Positions 17,513 through 25,571 of a DNA stretch of 64,000 nt are shown piece by piece. A program made the position numbers and the translations under genes. Under the pieces are notes generated by a model that made no database searches, was not told the origin of the DNA, and saw only the letters and a program-made list of their open reading frames with translations. The first letter of the stretch is position 1. Every line of letters begins with the position of its first letter. Source of the stretch: Pedobacter nanyangensis (GTDB lineage: Bacteria > Bacteroidota > Bacteroidia > Sphingobacteriales > Sphingobacteriaceae); the NCBI RefSeq assembly GCF_003313505.1, contig NZ_QMHO01000003.1, forward strand, positions 393,364-457,363, given 5' to 3'.

Positions 17513-18715
17513 CTATCTCATCATTTTCTTTTGACAGGTAATTACATTATCTTCTATTCCAAAAACTACGTCGCCGGTAAGTTCCAAAGATTTTAGCACC
17601 TTGGAAACATTAGCATTTCTGGGAATTACACCGGTAAAAGAAATGTCGGGCTTTTCCCCTTCGTATTTCACCTTTACGTTGTACCACCTGGTTAGCTCTT
17701 TCATAATTTCGTCGATGTTGGTATTGTTGAATACAAATAGATCATTTTTCCAGGCCATCACTTCTTCAATATTGGCCACACGCTGTTTGGTATCTTCGCT
17801 GCTTTCGGTATAAAGAATTTGTTTACCGGGTGTAAGCAGTTCAGATTGGCCGTGTTTGCTAAATTGCACCGAGCCCTCCAACAGGGTAAGCTCCGATCGA
17901 TATTCATCAGGGTAGGCCATGACATTGAAATGGGTGCCCAGCACTTTAATTTCGGCACTGCCATTGGTTACATAAAATGGCCTGCGCTGATCCTTCGCAA
18001 TTTCGAAATATGCTTCGCCCTTGATCTCAACTTTCCGGGCTTCACCAGTAAAAGCTACCGGAAATTTAATTGAAGATGAAGCATTGAGCCACACCTTACT
18101 GCCATCAGACAATACCACGCTGAATTTCCCACCTGCTGGCGTGGCCAAGGTGTTGATTTTTTGGCTTTCATCTTCATGCCCGCCTTTAACCAGATAAACA
18201 ATTTGGCCTTTAGCATCTTTTTCAATAGAAATATCTCCCTGGGTAGCCAGCTTTCCGCCCGGGCTATTGTCCAGGGTTATCTTAGAACCGTCTGCCAAAG
18301 TCAATATAGCTTTATCGCCTCCCGGCAAAACATCATTATGATAGGCCAAAGGTGCCTTTTTGACTAAGTTATCTTGAAAGGCATGGTAAAGCGTATAACT
18401 TCCAAGCGTTAACAATGCCACTGCGGCGGCATATTTCCAAAAAGATGGGCGCTTACGGCCATCCGACTTTTTTGGGCCAGTAATATTAGCGTACATGCCG
18501 TCCCAGTCTACTTCATGCACCAACGCATCAGACTGCACCTTTTTATTGTGCTCATCCATAAAGGCAAGTACTTGCGCTTTGGTTTCTGGATTGTTGATGT
18601 AGGCAAACAGTTCCAAATATTCCTCCTCGGTAATGCTTTTATCAACATACTTTTGGAATAATTCGGTCAGTCTGCTATGAGCTTCTGGTGTCATCTGATG
18701 CGCTTGATTGTTCAT
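17513..18715 (-). CDS. FecR-family anti-sigma factor
   Basis: FecR proteins span the inner membrane and pass the signal from a transducing SusC to the ECF sigma factor. The 400-residue protein has a cytosolic anti-sigma region (about 1-90), one membrane helix (about 92-112, FWKYAAAVALLTLGSYTLY), the FecR periplasmic domain with NTLATPAGGKFSVVLSDGSKVWLNASSSI near residue 190, and a C-terminal DUF4974-like domain that contacts STN. It lies between susC and the type A beta-helix gene, not directly after the sigma gene as is usual. It is probably transcribed from the promoter at 20801-20828. Confidence 0.93.
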   Translation of the reverse strand: MNNQAHQMTPEAHSRLTELFQKYVDKSITEEEYLELFAYINNPETKAQVLAFMDEHNKKVQSDALVHEVDWDGMYANITGPKKSDGRKRPSFWKYAAAVALLTLGSYTLYHAFQDNLVKKAPLAYHNDVLPGGDKAILTLADGSKITLDNSPGGKLATQGDISIEKDAKGQIVYLVKGGHEDESQKINTLATPAGGKFSVVLSDGSKVWLNASSSIKFPVAFTGEARKVEIKGEAYFEIAKDQRRPFYVTNGSAEIKVLGTHFNVMAYPDEYRSELTLLEGSVQFSKHGQSELLTPGKQILYTESSEDTKQRVANIEEVMAWKNDLFVFNNTNIDEIMKELTRWYNVKVKYEGEKPDISFTGVIPRNANVSKVLKSLELTGDVVFGIEDNVITCQKKMMR

Positions 18716-18737
18716 GTTTACAATTATTGTCGTTAAT

Positions 18738-20768
18738 TTATTTCACAACCAATAATTTTTGCTTTTCTGCATTGGGCTTGCCTTTGTTGATCCACAAGAT
18801 GTAAGTTCCGGCTGGGATGTTAGCCAAATCGAACTTCACGTTCTCTTGCTTTGCTGTTTGAGCGTAATTATTGGTTAATAAGGTTTTTCCCGTCAAAGAT
18901 ATTAGATTTAGGGAAGTGATCTCATTTGATGAAGATGGATCTACCCAAATATAGGCTTTGGCTGGGTTAGGATATACGGTGGTTTTTTCTGAAGCTAATC
19001 CAAAATTTACGGCTTCAACGCCTAAAATCGTCGGCGTATCATTATGATCGTACTGGGTTAGGCGATAATAGTTAGTCCCAGATAAAGGTGCATAATCTGT
19101 TACGGAATAGCTCAAGGTAGTAGCACTATTTCCTGCGCCAGCAATTTCTTTAAAAAAAGTAAAATTGCTTGCTGAAGTACCTCTTTCGATCACAAATTTC
19201 TGGTTGTTTTGCTCGCTGGCTGTTTTCCAGGTTAGCAAAGCGGACGAACCGTTTTTTGTAGCGGCGTACGAGATCAGCGTTATGGGCAAAGTTCCTTGAT
19301 ATTCATAAGCCCCTAAATCGATTTCATTATGTTTAAGGCGAAGATTTCCCGCCAAATCTGTATCATTAGTCACATCACCTATTTCATTATACAAAACTTT
19401 ACTGCCTTTTTCTGTCGCAGCTCCCTGTATTAAATTTAAAAAATTCGGATCAGTAGGAACAGTGCTAGCAAACAAAGAAACTGGTGAAGGATTAACGATA
19501 TTTCCATCTACACCATCAGTACCATACACTTGGCTAAGCGAGTTTTTCATACTGAAGGTAACAGTGTTTCTGAAGATATCTCCATTTCCAGCTACAGCCG
19601 TATTTGAATTAAAAATGCTGTTGTATAATTTAACGCTTGATGAAGCAGAATTAGCCAAATATAGGGCAGCTCCGCCGGTTCCTGCTTTTACATCGTTTGC
19701 GTAAAAAGTAGCGTTTGAAATAGAAAGTATAGAACCTGATGAATTGTAAAAGGCGCTTCCCCCTGATGTACCATTTGACTCATTACCCGAGAATACGGAG
19801 TTCAATATCTTAATGTCATTTTGTTCTCCGGCGGTTGTAGAACCAGAAGAAAATACGGCACCGCCATTACCCGTAGAACTATTACCGATAAATCTACAGT
19901 TAAAAAAGTTCAACCTGCTCAAACTAGAAGCATAAATAGCCCCTCCAGCCGCACCCGATACATTTTCTGTGAAAGAAACGTTTTTGAATGTGGCACTAAC
20001 TATGCCTAATGTGGTTGATCCAAAACTGTATATAGCACCTCCATTACCGTTAGCGCAGGTATTATTTTTAAATTCGACATTAGTAAAAGATAACGAGCCA
20101 CTATAGAACAAATAAATAGCGCCAGAACTTTGATCTGATGAGCTATTATAGTTGTCTTCTATTTTTAGATTATTGAATGTAGCATTGTTAGCGTAATACA
20201 AAATAATGCCGGCAGCCCTAGAGCTCGGAATGTTACGTGTATTTACAGTTACAACTACCGCACTACTGCTAGTACCTGTGCCTGTGGCATAGCCTTTGGT
20301 AATGGTAAAACCATCCAAAACGGCTCCAGTCATATCATTGGCGGCAATTACCACATGATAAGCATTATCCGTATCAATAGCTGCATTGCCTATGTTACCA
20401 CTCAATATGGAAGGATTTATTGCAAAATCTCTGGCAGATAGCGAAGTTTGCCCCACAGCAAAGCCACCATAAATTTTAACGCCTGCTCTCATCACAAAAG
20501 AATTACCTCTATCATTAAGCGTGATTGTTCCTGTAGCATCCGCCCTACGGGTTGGCAAATAAGTACCTGCGCTTACCCAAACCTGACGATTGGGAAATGT
20601 AGCCTCGTCAAGTGCTGCCAACTCATCTATCATTAGCTGCAAATCACCTGAAGCACTGCCCCAGCTAGTGCCATTGCCGGTACCACCAGCTGTAACATAG
20701 CGTATTGTTTGTGCTGAAATAGAATGGCAACTGAGCGCAATTAGAAGTAGTAAGTAAAATTTCTTCAT
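18738..20768 (-). CDS. Secreted right-handed beta-helix protein with T9SS type A signal
   Basis: I start it at 20768 (MKKFYLLLLIALSCHSISAQ, signal peptide), giving 676 residues; the longer frame to 20840 crosses the promoter. The N-terminal part (IRYVTAGGTGNGTSWGSASGDLQLMI, then VWVSAGTYLP) and repeated SGGAIY/NGGAVF turns mark a right-handed parallel beta-helix. The last 75 residues (TTVYPNPAKAYIWV, then GTYILWINKG) are a type A sorting domain for type IX secretion. It is a paralogue of 22658-25330 at its N-terminus. Unusually it is encoded between the sigma and anti-sigma genes. It is probably an adhesin or a polymer-binding protein; no catalytic motif is recognised. Confidence 0.85.
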   Translation of the reverse strand: MKKFYLLLLIALSCHSISAQTIRYVTAGGTGNGTSWGSASGDLQLMIDELAALDEATFPNRQVWVSAGTYLPTRRADATGTITLNDRGNSFVMRAGVKIYGGFAVGQTSLSARDFAINPSILSGNIGNAAIDTDNAYHVVIAANDMTGAVLDGFTITKGYATGTGTSSSAVVVTVNTRNIPSSRAAGIILYYANNATFNNLKIEDNYNSSSDQSSGAIYLFYSGSLSFTNVEFKNNTCANGNGGAIYSFGSTTLGIVSATFKNVSFTENVSGAAGGAIYASSLSRLNFFNCRFIGNSSTGNGGAVFSSGSTTAGEQNDIKILNSVFSGNESNGTSGGSAFYNSSGSILSISNATFYANDVKAGTGGAALYLANSASSSVKLYNSIFNSNTAVAGNGDIFRNTVTFSMKNSLSQVYGTDGVDGNIVNPSPVSLFASTVPTDPNFLNLIQGAATEKGSKVLYNEIGDVTNDTDLAGNLRLKHNEIDLGAYEYQGTLPITLISYAATKNGSSALLTWKTASEQNNQKFVIERGTSASNFTFFKEIAGAGNSATTLSYSVTDYAPLSGTNYYRLTQYDHNDTPTILGVEAVNFGLASEKTTVYPNPAKAYIWVDPSSSNEITSLNLISLTGKTLLTNNYAQTAKQENVKFDLANIPAGTYILWINKGKPNAEKQKLLVVK

Positions 20769-20800
20769 AAATTGTTGGTTAGGTTTGTTGTTTGTCCTAT

Positions 20801-20828
20801 ATAGACTGCCCATCTTTAACAATGGACC
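20801..20828 (-). promoter_or_regulatory. Candidate ECF-sigma promoter (GGTCC-N17-GTCTAT), copy 1
   Basis: On the minus strand GGTCC (20824-20828) is followed after exactly 17 bases by GTCTAT (20801-20806), 33 bases before the ATG of the type A beta-helix gene. The same arrangement occurs at 25413-25440 and, with GGTAC, at 25499-25526. It does not fit the housekeeping TAnnTTTG consensus. It would drive the beta-helix, fecR, susC and susD genes. Confidence 0.6.
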
Positions 20829-20906
20829 GTTAAAAACCAACTTTTTGAAAAAAAATTATTGAATGGTTAGCTTGATGAACAAAACAGATCAAAAAAGAAT
20901 GAATTT

Positions 20907-21500
20907 TTAGAAAAACAACTTCCAGAGCAATAGTAGAGACACCACGATATGATGCTTGGAAATATGGTATTTAAGATGCTTGAGCACCTCAACAATTACA
21001 TTTTTAACGCGACTTTTGGAAAGCCCAACAGCTTGGGCAATTTCTTCGTGGCTCATGTGCTGGTTGCGGCTCATGTTAAATATCTCCTGCTTTTGTGGAG
21101 ACAGCGTTTGCAAAACTTTATTGATTAAAAAAACGCTCTCTTTGAGATTGATCTGGTCTTCGATATTATTTAAACTTACCGAAGTATTGATCCATGCGTT
21201 GCTGATCGTTTTCTCTGTTCTGCTTACTTTGCTCAGATAATCGTAGGTTTTGTTACGAGCAATAGTGTAAATATAGTTACGTGGGTGTTCGATGGAAAGC
21301 AGTTTTTCACGGTTTTGCCAGATGACTAAAAATGTCTCCTGAACAATCTCCTCAGCATCAGCCTTGCTATGGACAAAGGAATCTACAAAAGCCAAAATTT
21401 TGCCCCTATAAAGATTGAACATTTTATTAAATGCCAAAGAATTTCCATCATAAATCTGCTTTAACAATAGCTTTTCTGCTGTTAAATCGTACAAGGCCAT
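20907..21500 (-). CDS. ECF-type RNA polymerase sigma factor
   Basis: The 197-residue protein has sigma region 2 (about residues 14-75, with ADAEEIVQETFLVIWQNREKL, then NYIYTIARNKTYDYL) and region 4 (about 130-180, LSPQKQEIFNMSR and the helix-turn-helix MSHEEIAQAVGLSKSRVKN). It ends in a hydrophobic tail VVSLLLLWKLFF that could touch the membrane. It is followed downstream by the beta-helix, fecR, susC and susD genes, so it is the expected activator of this locus. No matching GGTCC-N17-GTCTAT site was found before its own start, so it may be expressed separately. Confidence 0.95.
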   Translation of the reverse strand: MALYDLTAEKLLLKQIYDGNSLAFNKMFNLYRGKILAFVDSFVHSKADAEEIVQETFLVIWQNREKLLSIEHPRNYIYTIARNKTYDYLSKVSRTEKTISNAWINTSVSLNNIEDQINLKESVFLINKVLQTLSPQKQEIFNMSRNQHMSHEEIAQAVGLSKSRVKNVIVEVLKHLKYHISKHHIVVSLLLLWKLFF

Positions 21501-21688
21501 AAAGTAAAATATGAACCGATATACTTTAGAAAAGTTTATCAGCTAGTTTGTCGGTTAGGTTATTATAAAATTAGCATTCCTCGCTCACTATCCAAAACAT
21601 TTTTGTGTTACTTATATAACTTTTTTGATAAAAACGCAAAAAAGCAGACAGATTGCCCTGACTACTCAAATGATTTTCACAAAAAAAA

Positions 21689-21714
21689 GAGAACCTCATC
21701 GAAATGAGGCTCTC
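21689..21714 (-). terminator. Intrinsic terminator after the PorP/SprF gene
   Basis: The minus strand has GAGAGCCTCAT, loop TTCG and ATGAGGTTCTC followed by a run of eight T. It lies 11 bases after the PorP/SprF stop and separates that operon from the sigma gene. Confidence 0.85.
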
Positions 21715-21724
21715 CATAGAGCTA

Positions 21725-22609
21725 TTATTTAGATAGATTTATTTTTAAACCCAGTTCTACACTGCCATAAGTGTATTTTTTCAGGTTGTTATTTATCGGC
21801 AACGAATACGATGCCTGCATTTGGTATTTTTTTAGTATGTTAAAACCTAATCCAAAGGACAGGCTGTTGCTACTGTGGTAAAAAGCGAGAAGATTAAATT
21901 TATCTTCAGCAAATTGTGCGTTAACACCTACGTCAATTACGTTATCATAGCCATCAAGTCCGCGGTAAAATAATTTTGGAGTCAATCTTATCGGGCCATC
22001 TAATACCTGATACGCCGCAGAAACATAAAATGTGCTGTAGTTATAGCCATCATTAACATTTTCAGTATAGATGAGGCTACGCAAATTTGGTGCTACCGCA
22101 CTTAAGCTTAGCTTGCCATCCTCATAATTTACACCCAAATCACCATCAAAAACATAACCTTGGTCATTAAACTGCTGGGGCACCAGATCTGTTCCATCGC
22201 CAATGATATCGGCCATATTTACTTTTAAGGAAGATATTCCAGCCGACAATCCAAATCTTAAATTACCAGTTTCGGATGTTTCAACATGATAGGCATAAGA
22301 AGCGGAAAATCTATTCACATTCAAAAGGCCGTCCTTATCGGTAACTACCGATAGCCCAAAGCCATTTTTGTTCCATCCGTAATCAATGGTAACGGTGTTT
22401 GCCACATTTTGACCATTGCTTCCAGTAAGATTGTTTTTATAAGAAAGTCCCACATTTAAGCCTGCCCTTTTTCCTGCCGCCGCAGGGTTGTACAGGTATT
22501 CATTGAGATAGTACATAGACATCGGCGGACTTACCTGGGCCTTTAATGGAGAAGAAGCAAAAAATAAGATGACGGTGGTAATGATATATGTAATTTGTTT
22601 AGTTTTCAT
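21725..22609 (-). CDS. PorP/SprF-family outer-membrane protein (type IX secretion)
   Basis: PorP/SprF proteins are outer-membrane barrels needed for secretion or anchoring of proteins with type B C-terminal signals. I start it at 22609 ([25 protein letters not shown]), 294 residues with a clear signal peptide. The block [29 protein letters not shown] near residues 32-60 is the family signature, and the rest alternates like a beta-barrel. It lies directly downstream of a beta-helix protein with a type B signal (48-base gap), the pairing expected from other Bacteroidota. It is therefore probably a dedicated secretion or anchor partner. Confidence 0.92.
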   Translation of the reverse strand: MKTKQITYIITTVILFFASSPLKAQVSPPMSMYYLNEYLYNPAAAGKRAGLNVGLSYKNNLTGSNGQNVANTVTIDYGWNKNGFGLSVVTDKDGLLNVNRFSASYAYHVETSETGNLRFGLSAGISSLKVNMADIIGDGTDLVPQQFNDQGYVFDGDLGVNYEDGKLSLSAVAPNLRSLIYTENVNDGYNYSTFYVSAAYQVLDGPIRLTPKLFYRGLDGYDNVIDVGVNAQFAEDKFNLLAFYHSSNSLSFGLGFNILKKYQMQASYSLPINNNLKKYTYGSVELGLKINLSK

Positions 22610-22657
22610 TGTTGTTTGGTTAAGCAAATTCTTAATTTTTAAAGCAAACAGTACTTG

Positions 22658-25330
22658 TTATCTTCCTTTCAAAATAGTTAGCGTGCCCTTAATTGGCTTT
22701 AAACCAGCACCAATATTAATTTCGTAATAGTAGGTGCCCGTGTTCAAAGGGCTGCCATTGTAGCTGCCATCCCAATCATTCTGATAATTTGCCTTCTTAA
22801 ACACTGTCTTCCCCGTTTTATCATAAACAATCACTTCATTTTTTGGATACATCAAACTCAAATCCGTAACAATCCATAAATCGTTTTTCCCATCGCCATT
22901 TGGCGTAAGGATATTATTGGCTACTATTGTTCCTGTATATAACCTGAGGTTAACCGTTGTTTGAGGGCTTGGGTTACTTGTACCCAAGCTATTGCTAGCC
23001 ACTACGTGAAACGTGTGAGGTCCGGGAGCCAATTCCTCTGTAAAAGTGTAGGCCCATTCTCCTTTATCGTTAGACATTACCGTAACCGGATGTTCTTTGT
23101 TATCGACATAAATGGTAATTACGCTTGCCGGTTCGGCCAGCCCACTTAGCTTTGGCCTGTAGCTGGTTAATACTCCATTTGCCACATTAGCAACCACCGG
23201 TGCCTGTGGGTCTTCCATCAGGTTCACCAAAGAAATAATTACACGCATCACCTGATCATCGCCTATATCGTTAAAAACCTTAACGGTTAAGGTAAAGCTC
23301 CTTACTTTCTCATAATCAATCTCGGTGCTTTTGTTAACCGTGATATTTCCGGTGGCGGCATTGATCGCAAAAGCATCATTAAGGTTACCGCTCATGATGG
23401 TCCAATTGGAAAGTACGCCCGGCAAACTTGAAACAGGTTTTGCCACAAAGGTTCCATTTGGAGCGTTCTCGTTAATAGATATCTGTAGCGGTGGCACTGG
23501 GGCAGCGCCATCAAACTCATAAGCGCCCAAATCCAAAATAAGGTTGTTAACTCTCGAGTTTCCGGCCAAATCGGTACTGATGCCCAATGGCAAAAGATTA
23601 TTCTGTCCGGCATCTATTGCTGGGCTAAAATCCTGCAAACGCAAGAAATCGGGGCTATTAGGGTCTTCGCTTTCAAATACCGGGTCCTGGCCTACGATGT
23701 TATCGTCTACACCACTGGTGCCATAAACATCTGTCATAGAAGACCGCACGGTTAAATTGGCCGCTGTTGTAGCCAAGAAATCTACTGTAGCTGCATCAGT
23801 GGCTTCATTTTTATACAAAATGCTATTGTAAACCGTGGCTTGCCCCGAGGCTGTTAAATAAATGGCACCACCTTTAAATGCAGTGGCTTTGTTAGCGTAA
23901 AAAGTAGTGTTGTGAATAACTGGCGCCGCATTGGTAGAAACATAGATTGCACCACCACCACCGGAGCTGCTTCCAGCCTCATTATTATAGAATAAGTTAT
24001 TGACAAGTACAGGGCTTGCCAAATTACCCGCCACGCCAAAAAGGTAAATTGCACCGCCACTGGTAATAGCCTTATTACCCAAAAATTTGTTGTTGTGCAT
24101 TTCAGGGCTGTTGGCATTCAAATAGAGTGCTCCTGCCGTTGTAGTGGCTTCGTTATTGATGAATGTTAGACCATTTAATACCGATGGAAGGGTACTGGTG
24201 CCCAAATATATCGCACCCGAAGAGTTGGCTTTATTCGCGGTAAAGGTACTTTCGGTGATATTAATCGTTCCCGTGCTGAAATAAATGGCACCACCACTAC
24301 TTGCCGAGGTATTATTGTTAAATGTGGAGTTACTGATGTTGATGGTTGTACCCAAAGCATTGTATATTGCTCCGCCGTTGGTCAAGGCCGAGTTGGCAGT
24401 AAATGTACATTCACTAAAAGTTGCCGAAGCTGAGGCCGAATTCATTAAAATTGCCCCACCATTGGTTGTCGTAGCTTCATTGCCCTCAAATTTGCATTTG
24501 GTAAAAACAGGTGATCCTGCAGTGGATATTGCCAACGCTCCTCCAGAACTTCCTTCATTGCCAATAAACTCTACCTCGGTAAAAACTGGCTTAGAAGGCG
24601 TGGCGGCAGCACTAAATATAAAAATAGCCCCTCCACTTGTTGATAATGTTTTATTATTGATGAACTTTACCTTGTTATAAATTGGCGATCCATAGAATAT
24701 ATAGATGGCTCCGGCGCTCTGGTCTGTTGAACCATTTACGTTATCCCTGATCACGAGGTTCTCATAGGTAGCGCTGCTATAGTAATTGATAATTCCTGGC
24801 GAGCGACTTGGCGGAATCGTATAACCATTTACGCTAACACCGCCGCCAGTTCCCGTACCGCTGCTATAGCCCTTAGTTACGGTAAACCCATCCAATTTAG
24901 CCGTACCCAAATCACCAGAAGCCACCACCACGTGGTAGGCATTATCTGTATCAATGGTTTCGTCACCCAAATTACCGCTTAAAACCGTCACATTGGCCGC
25001 AAAGTTTCTTTGGTCCCTAACGGCTTCTGTCCCAGAAAAACCACCGTATATGGCAACATCCTTTTTAAGTACAAAAGCATTAAATCTATCATTTAGCGTA
25101 ATGGTTGCTAGCGCATCGGCCTTGCGGTTTGGCTTGTAAGTACCAGCTGCTACCCATATTTCATTCCCGGCCGCCGAGGCATTAATCATGGCCTGCAAAT
25201 CCCCCGATGCAGCCGCCCAAGTGGAACCGTCGCCCGTGCCACCAGGTTTTACATACCTAATTGTTTGCGCTATCGCATCAAATCCAACCAATAGTGGAAA
25301 GAAAATAAGCAATAAGTAAAGTTTCTTCAT
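22658..25330 (-). CDS. Secreted beta-helix/cadherin-like surface protein with T9SS type B (CHU_C) signal
   Basis: The 890-residue protein starts with a signal peptide ending FDAIAQ. A right-handed beta-helix (about residues 22-610) follows, with many SGGAIY-type turns spaced about 25-35 residues apart. Next come a cadherin-like domain (about 620-700, INENAPNGTFVAKPV and INAATGNITV), an Ig-like domain (about 715-800) and a gliding-motility-associated type B C-terminal domain (NILTPNGDGKNDLWIV, YDKTGKTVFKK, YNGSPLNTGTYYYEI). The first 200 residues are paralogous to 18738-20768. It is probably an adhesin or substrate-binding surface protein co-expressed with PorP/SprF. A candidate ECF promoter lies 83 bases upstream. 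Confidence 0.9.
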   Translation of the reverse strand: MKKLYLLLIFFPLLVGFDAIAQTIRYVKPGGTGDGSTWAAASGDLQAMINASAAGNEIWVAAGTYKPNRKADALATITLNDRFNAFVLKKDVAIYGGFSGTEAVRDQRNFAANVTVLSGNLGDETIDTDNAYHVVVASGDLGTAKLDGFTVTKGYSSGTGTGGGVSVNGYTIPPSRSPGIINYYSSATYENLVIRDNVNGSTDQSAGAIYIFYGSPIYNKVKFINNKTLSTSGGAIFIFSAAATPSKPVFTEVEFIGNEGSSGGALAISTAGSPVFTKCKFEGNEATTTNGGAILMNSASASATFSECTFTANSALTNGGAIYNALGTTINISNSTFNNNTSASSGGAIYFSTGTINITESTFTANKANSSGAIYLGTSTLPSVLNGLTFINNEATTTAGALYLNANSPEMHNNKFLGNKAITSGGAIYLFGVAGNLASPVLVNNLFYNNEAGSSSGGGGAIYVSTNAAPVIHNTTFYANKATAFKGGAIYLTASGQATVYNSILYKNEATDAATVDFLATTAANLTVRSSMTDVYGTSGVDDNIVGQDPVFESEDPNSPDFLRLQDFSPAIDAGQNNLLPLGISTDLAGNSRVNNLILDLGAYEFDGAAPVPPLQISINENAPNGTFVAKPVSSLPGVLSNWTIMSGNLNDAFAINAATGNITVNKSTEIDYEKVRSFTLTVKVFNDIGDDQVMRVIISLVNLMEDPQAPVVANVANGVLTSYRPKLSGLAEPASVITIYVDNKEHPVTVMSNDKGEWAYTFTEELAPGPHTFHVVASNSLGTSNPSPQTTVNLRLYTGTIVANNILTPNGDGKNDLWIVTDLSLMYPKNEVIVYDKTGKTVFKKANYQNDWDGSYNGSPLNTGTYYYEINIGAGLKPIKGTLTILKGR

Positions 25331-25376
25331 ATGAATTGCTAGTTTGTTAGTTGTTAGGCCGTTTAAAGGGATAACC

Positions 25377-25390
25377 CGCTATCGATAGCG
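25377..25390. other. Perfect 14-bp palindrome in the beta-helix leader
   Basis: CGCTATCGATAGCG is fully self-complementary and lies between the candidate promoter at 25413-25440 and the beta-helix start at 25330, inside the predicted 5' leader. It may be a regulator site, or a palindromic word common in this genome. Confidence 0.4.
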
Positions 25391-25412
25391 AGCTTTTCTT
25401 TCAAACTATAAG

Positions 25413-25440
25413 ATAGACTGTTACAAAATACAACAGGACC
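25413..25440 (-). promoter_or_regulatory. Candidate ECF-sigma promoter (GGTCC-N17-GTCTAT), copy 2
   Basis: Minus strand GGTCC (25436-25440), 17 bases, GTCTAT (25413-25418) followed by CTTA. It faces the type B beta-helix and PorP/SprF operon. AGTCTATCTTA here is repeated exactly in the divergent copy 3, making an 11-bp inverted repeat (25409-25419 and 25520-25530). Confidence 0.6.
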
Positions 25441-25498
25441 ACTTTTATATGATTTTTTTTTAAGGAGATATAAAATCAACAAATTGGGGATTAATTTC

Positions 25499-25526
25499 GG
25501 TACGTTTTCGAATCACGAAAGTCTAT
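25499..25526 (+). promoter_or_regulatory. Candidate ECF-sigma promoter (GGTAC-N17-GTCTAT), copy 3
   Basis: Plus strand GGTAC (25499-25503), 17 bases, GTCTAT (25521-25526), 45 bases before the amidohydrolase-like gene at 25572. It differs from copies 1 and 2 by one base in the upstream element. Confidence 0.55.
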
Positions 25527-25571
25527 CTTAAAAGCGATACGCTTTTCAACCTGATCACAAAACTATATCAA

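Noticed and set aside
20841..20906. Terminator between sigma and beta-helix genes
   Set aside because: The A-run region has no stem of useful length, so I cannot claim one.
24285..24680. 131-codon open frame on the plus strand
   Set aside because: Antisense to the beta-helix repeats; its regular Ala/Pro pattern mirrors the repeats.
22658..25330. Pectate lyase or other polysaccharide lyase in the beta-helix protein
   Set aside because: The fold can host lyases, but no catalytic signature was recognised, and the domain make-up suggests an adhesin.
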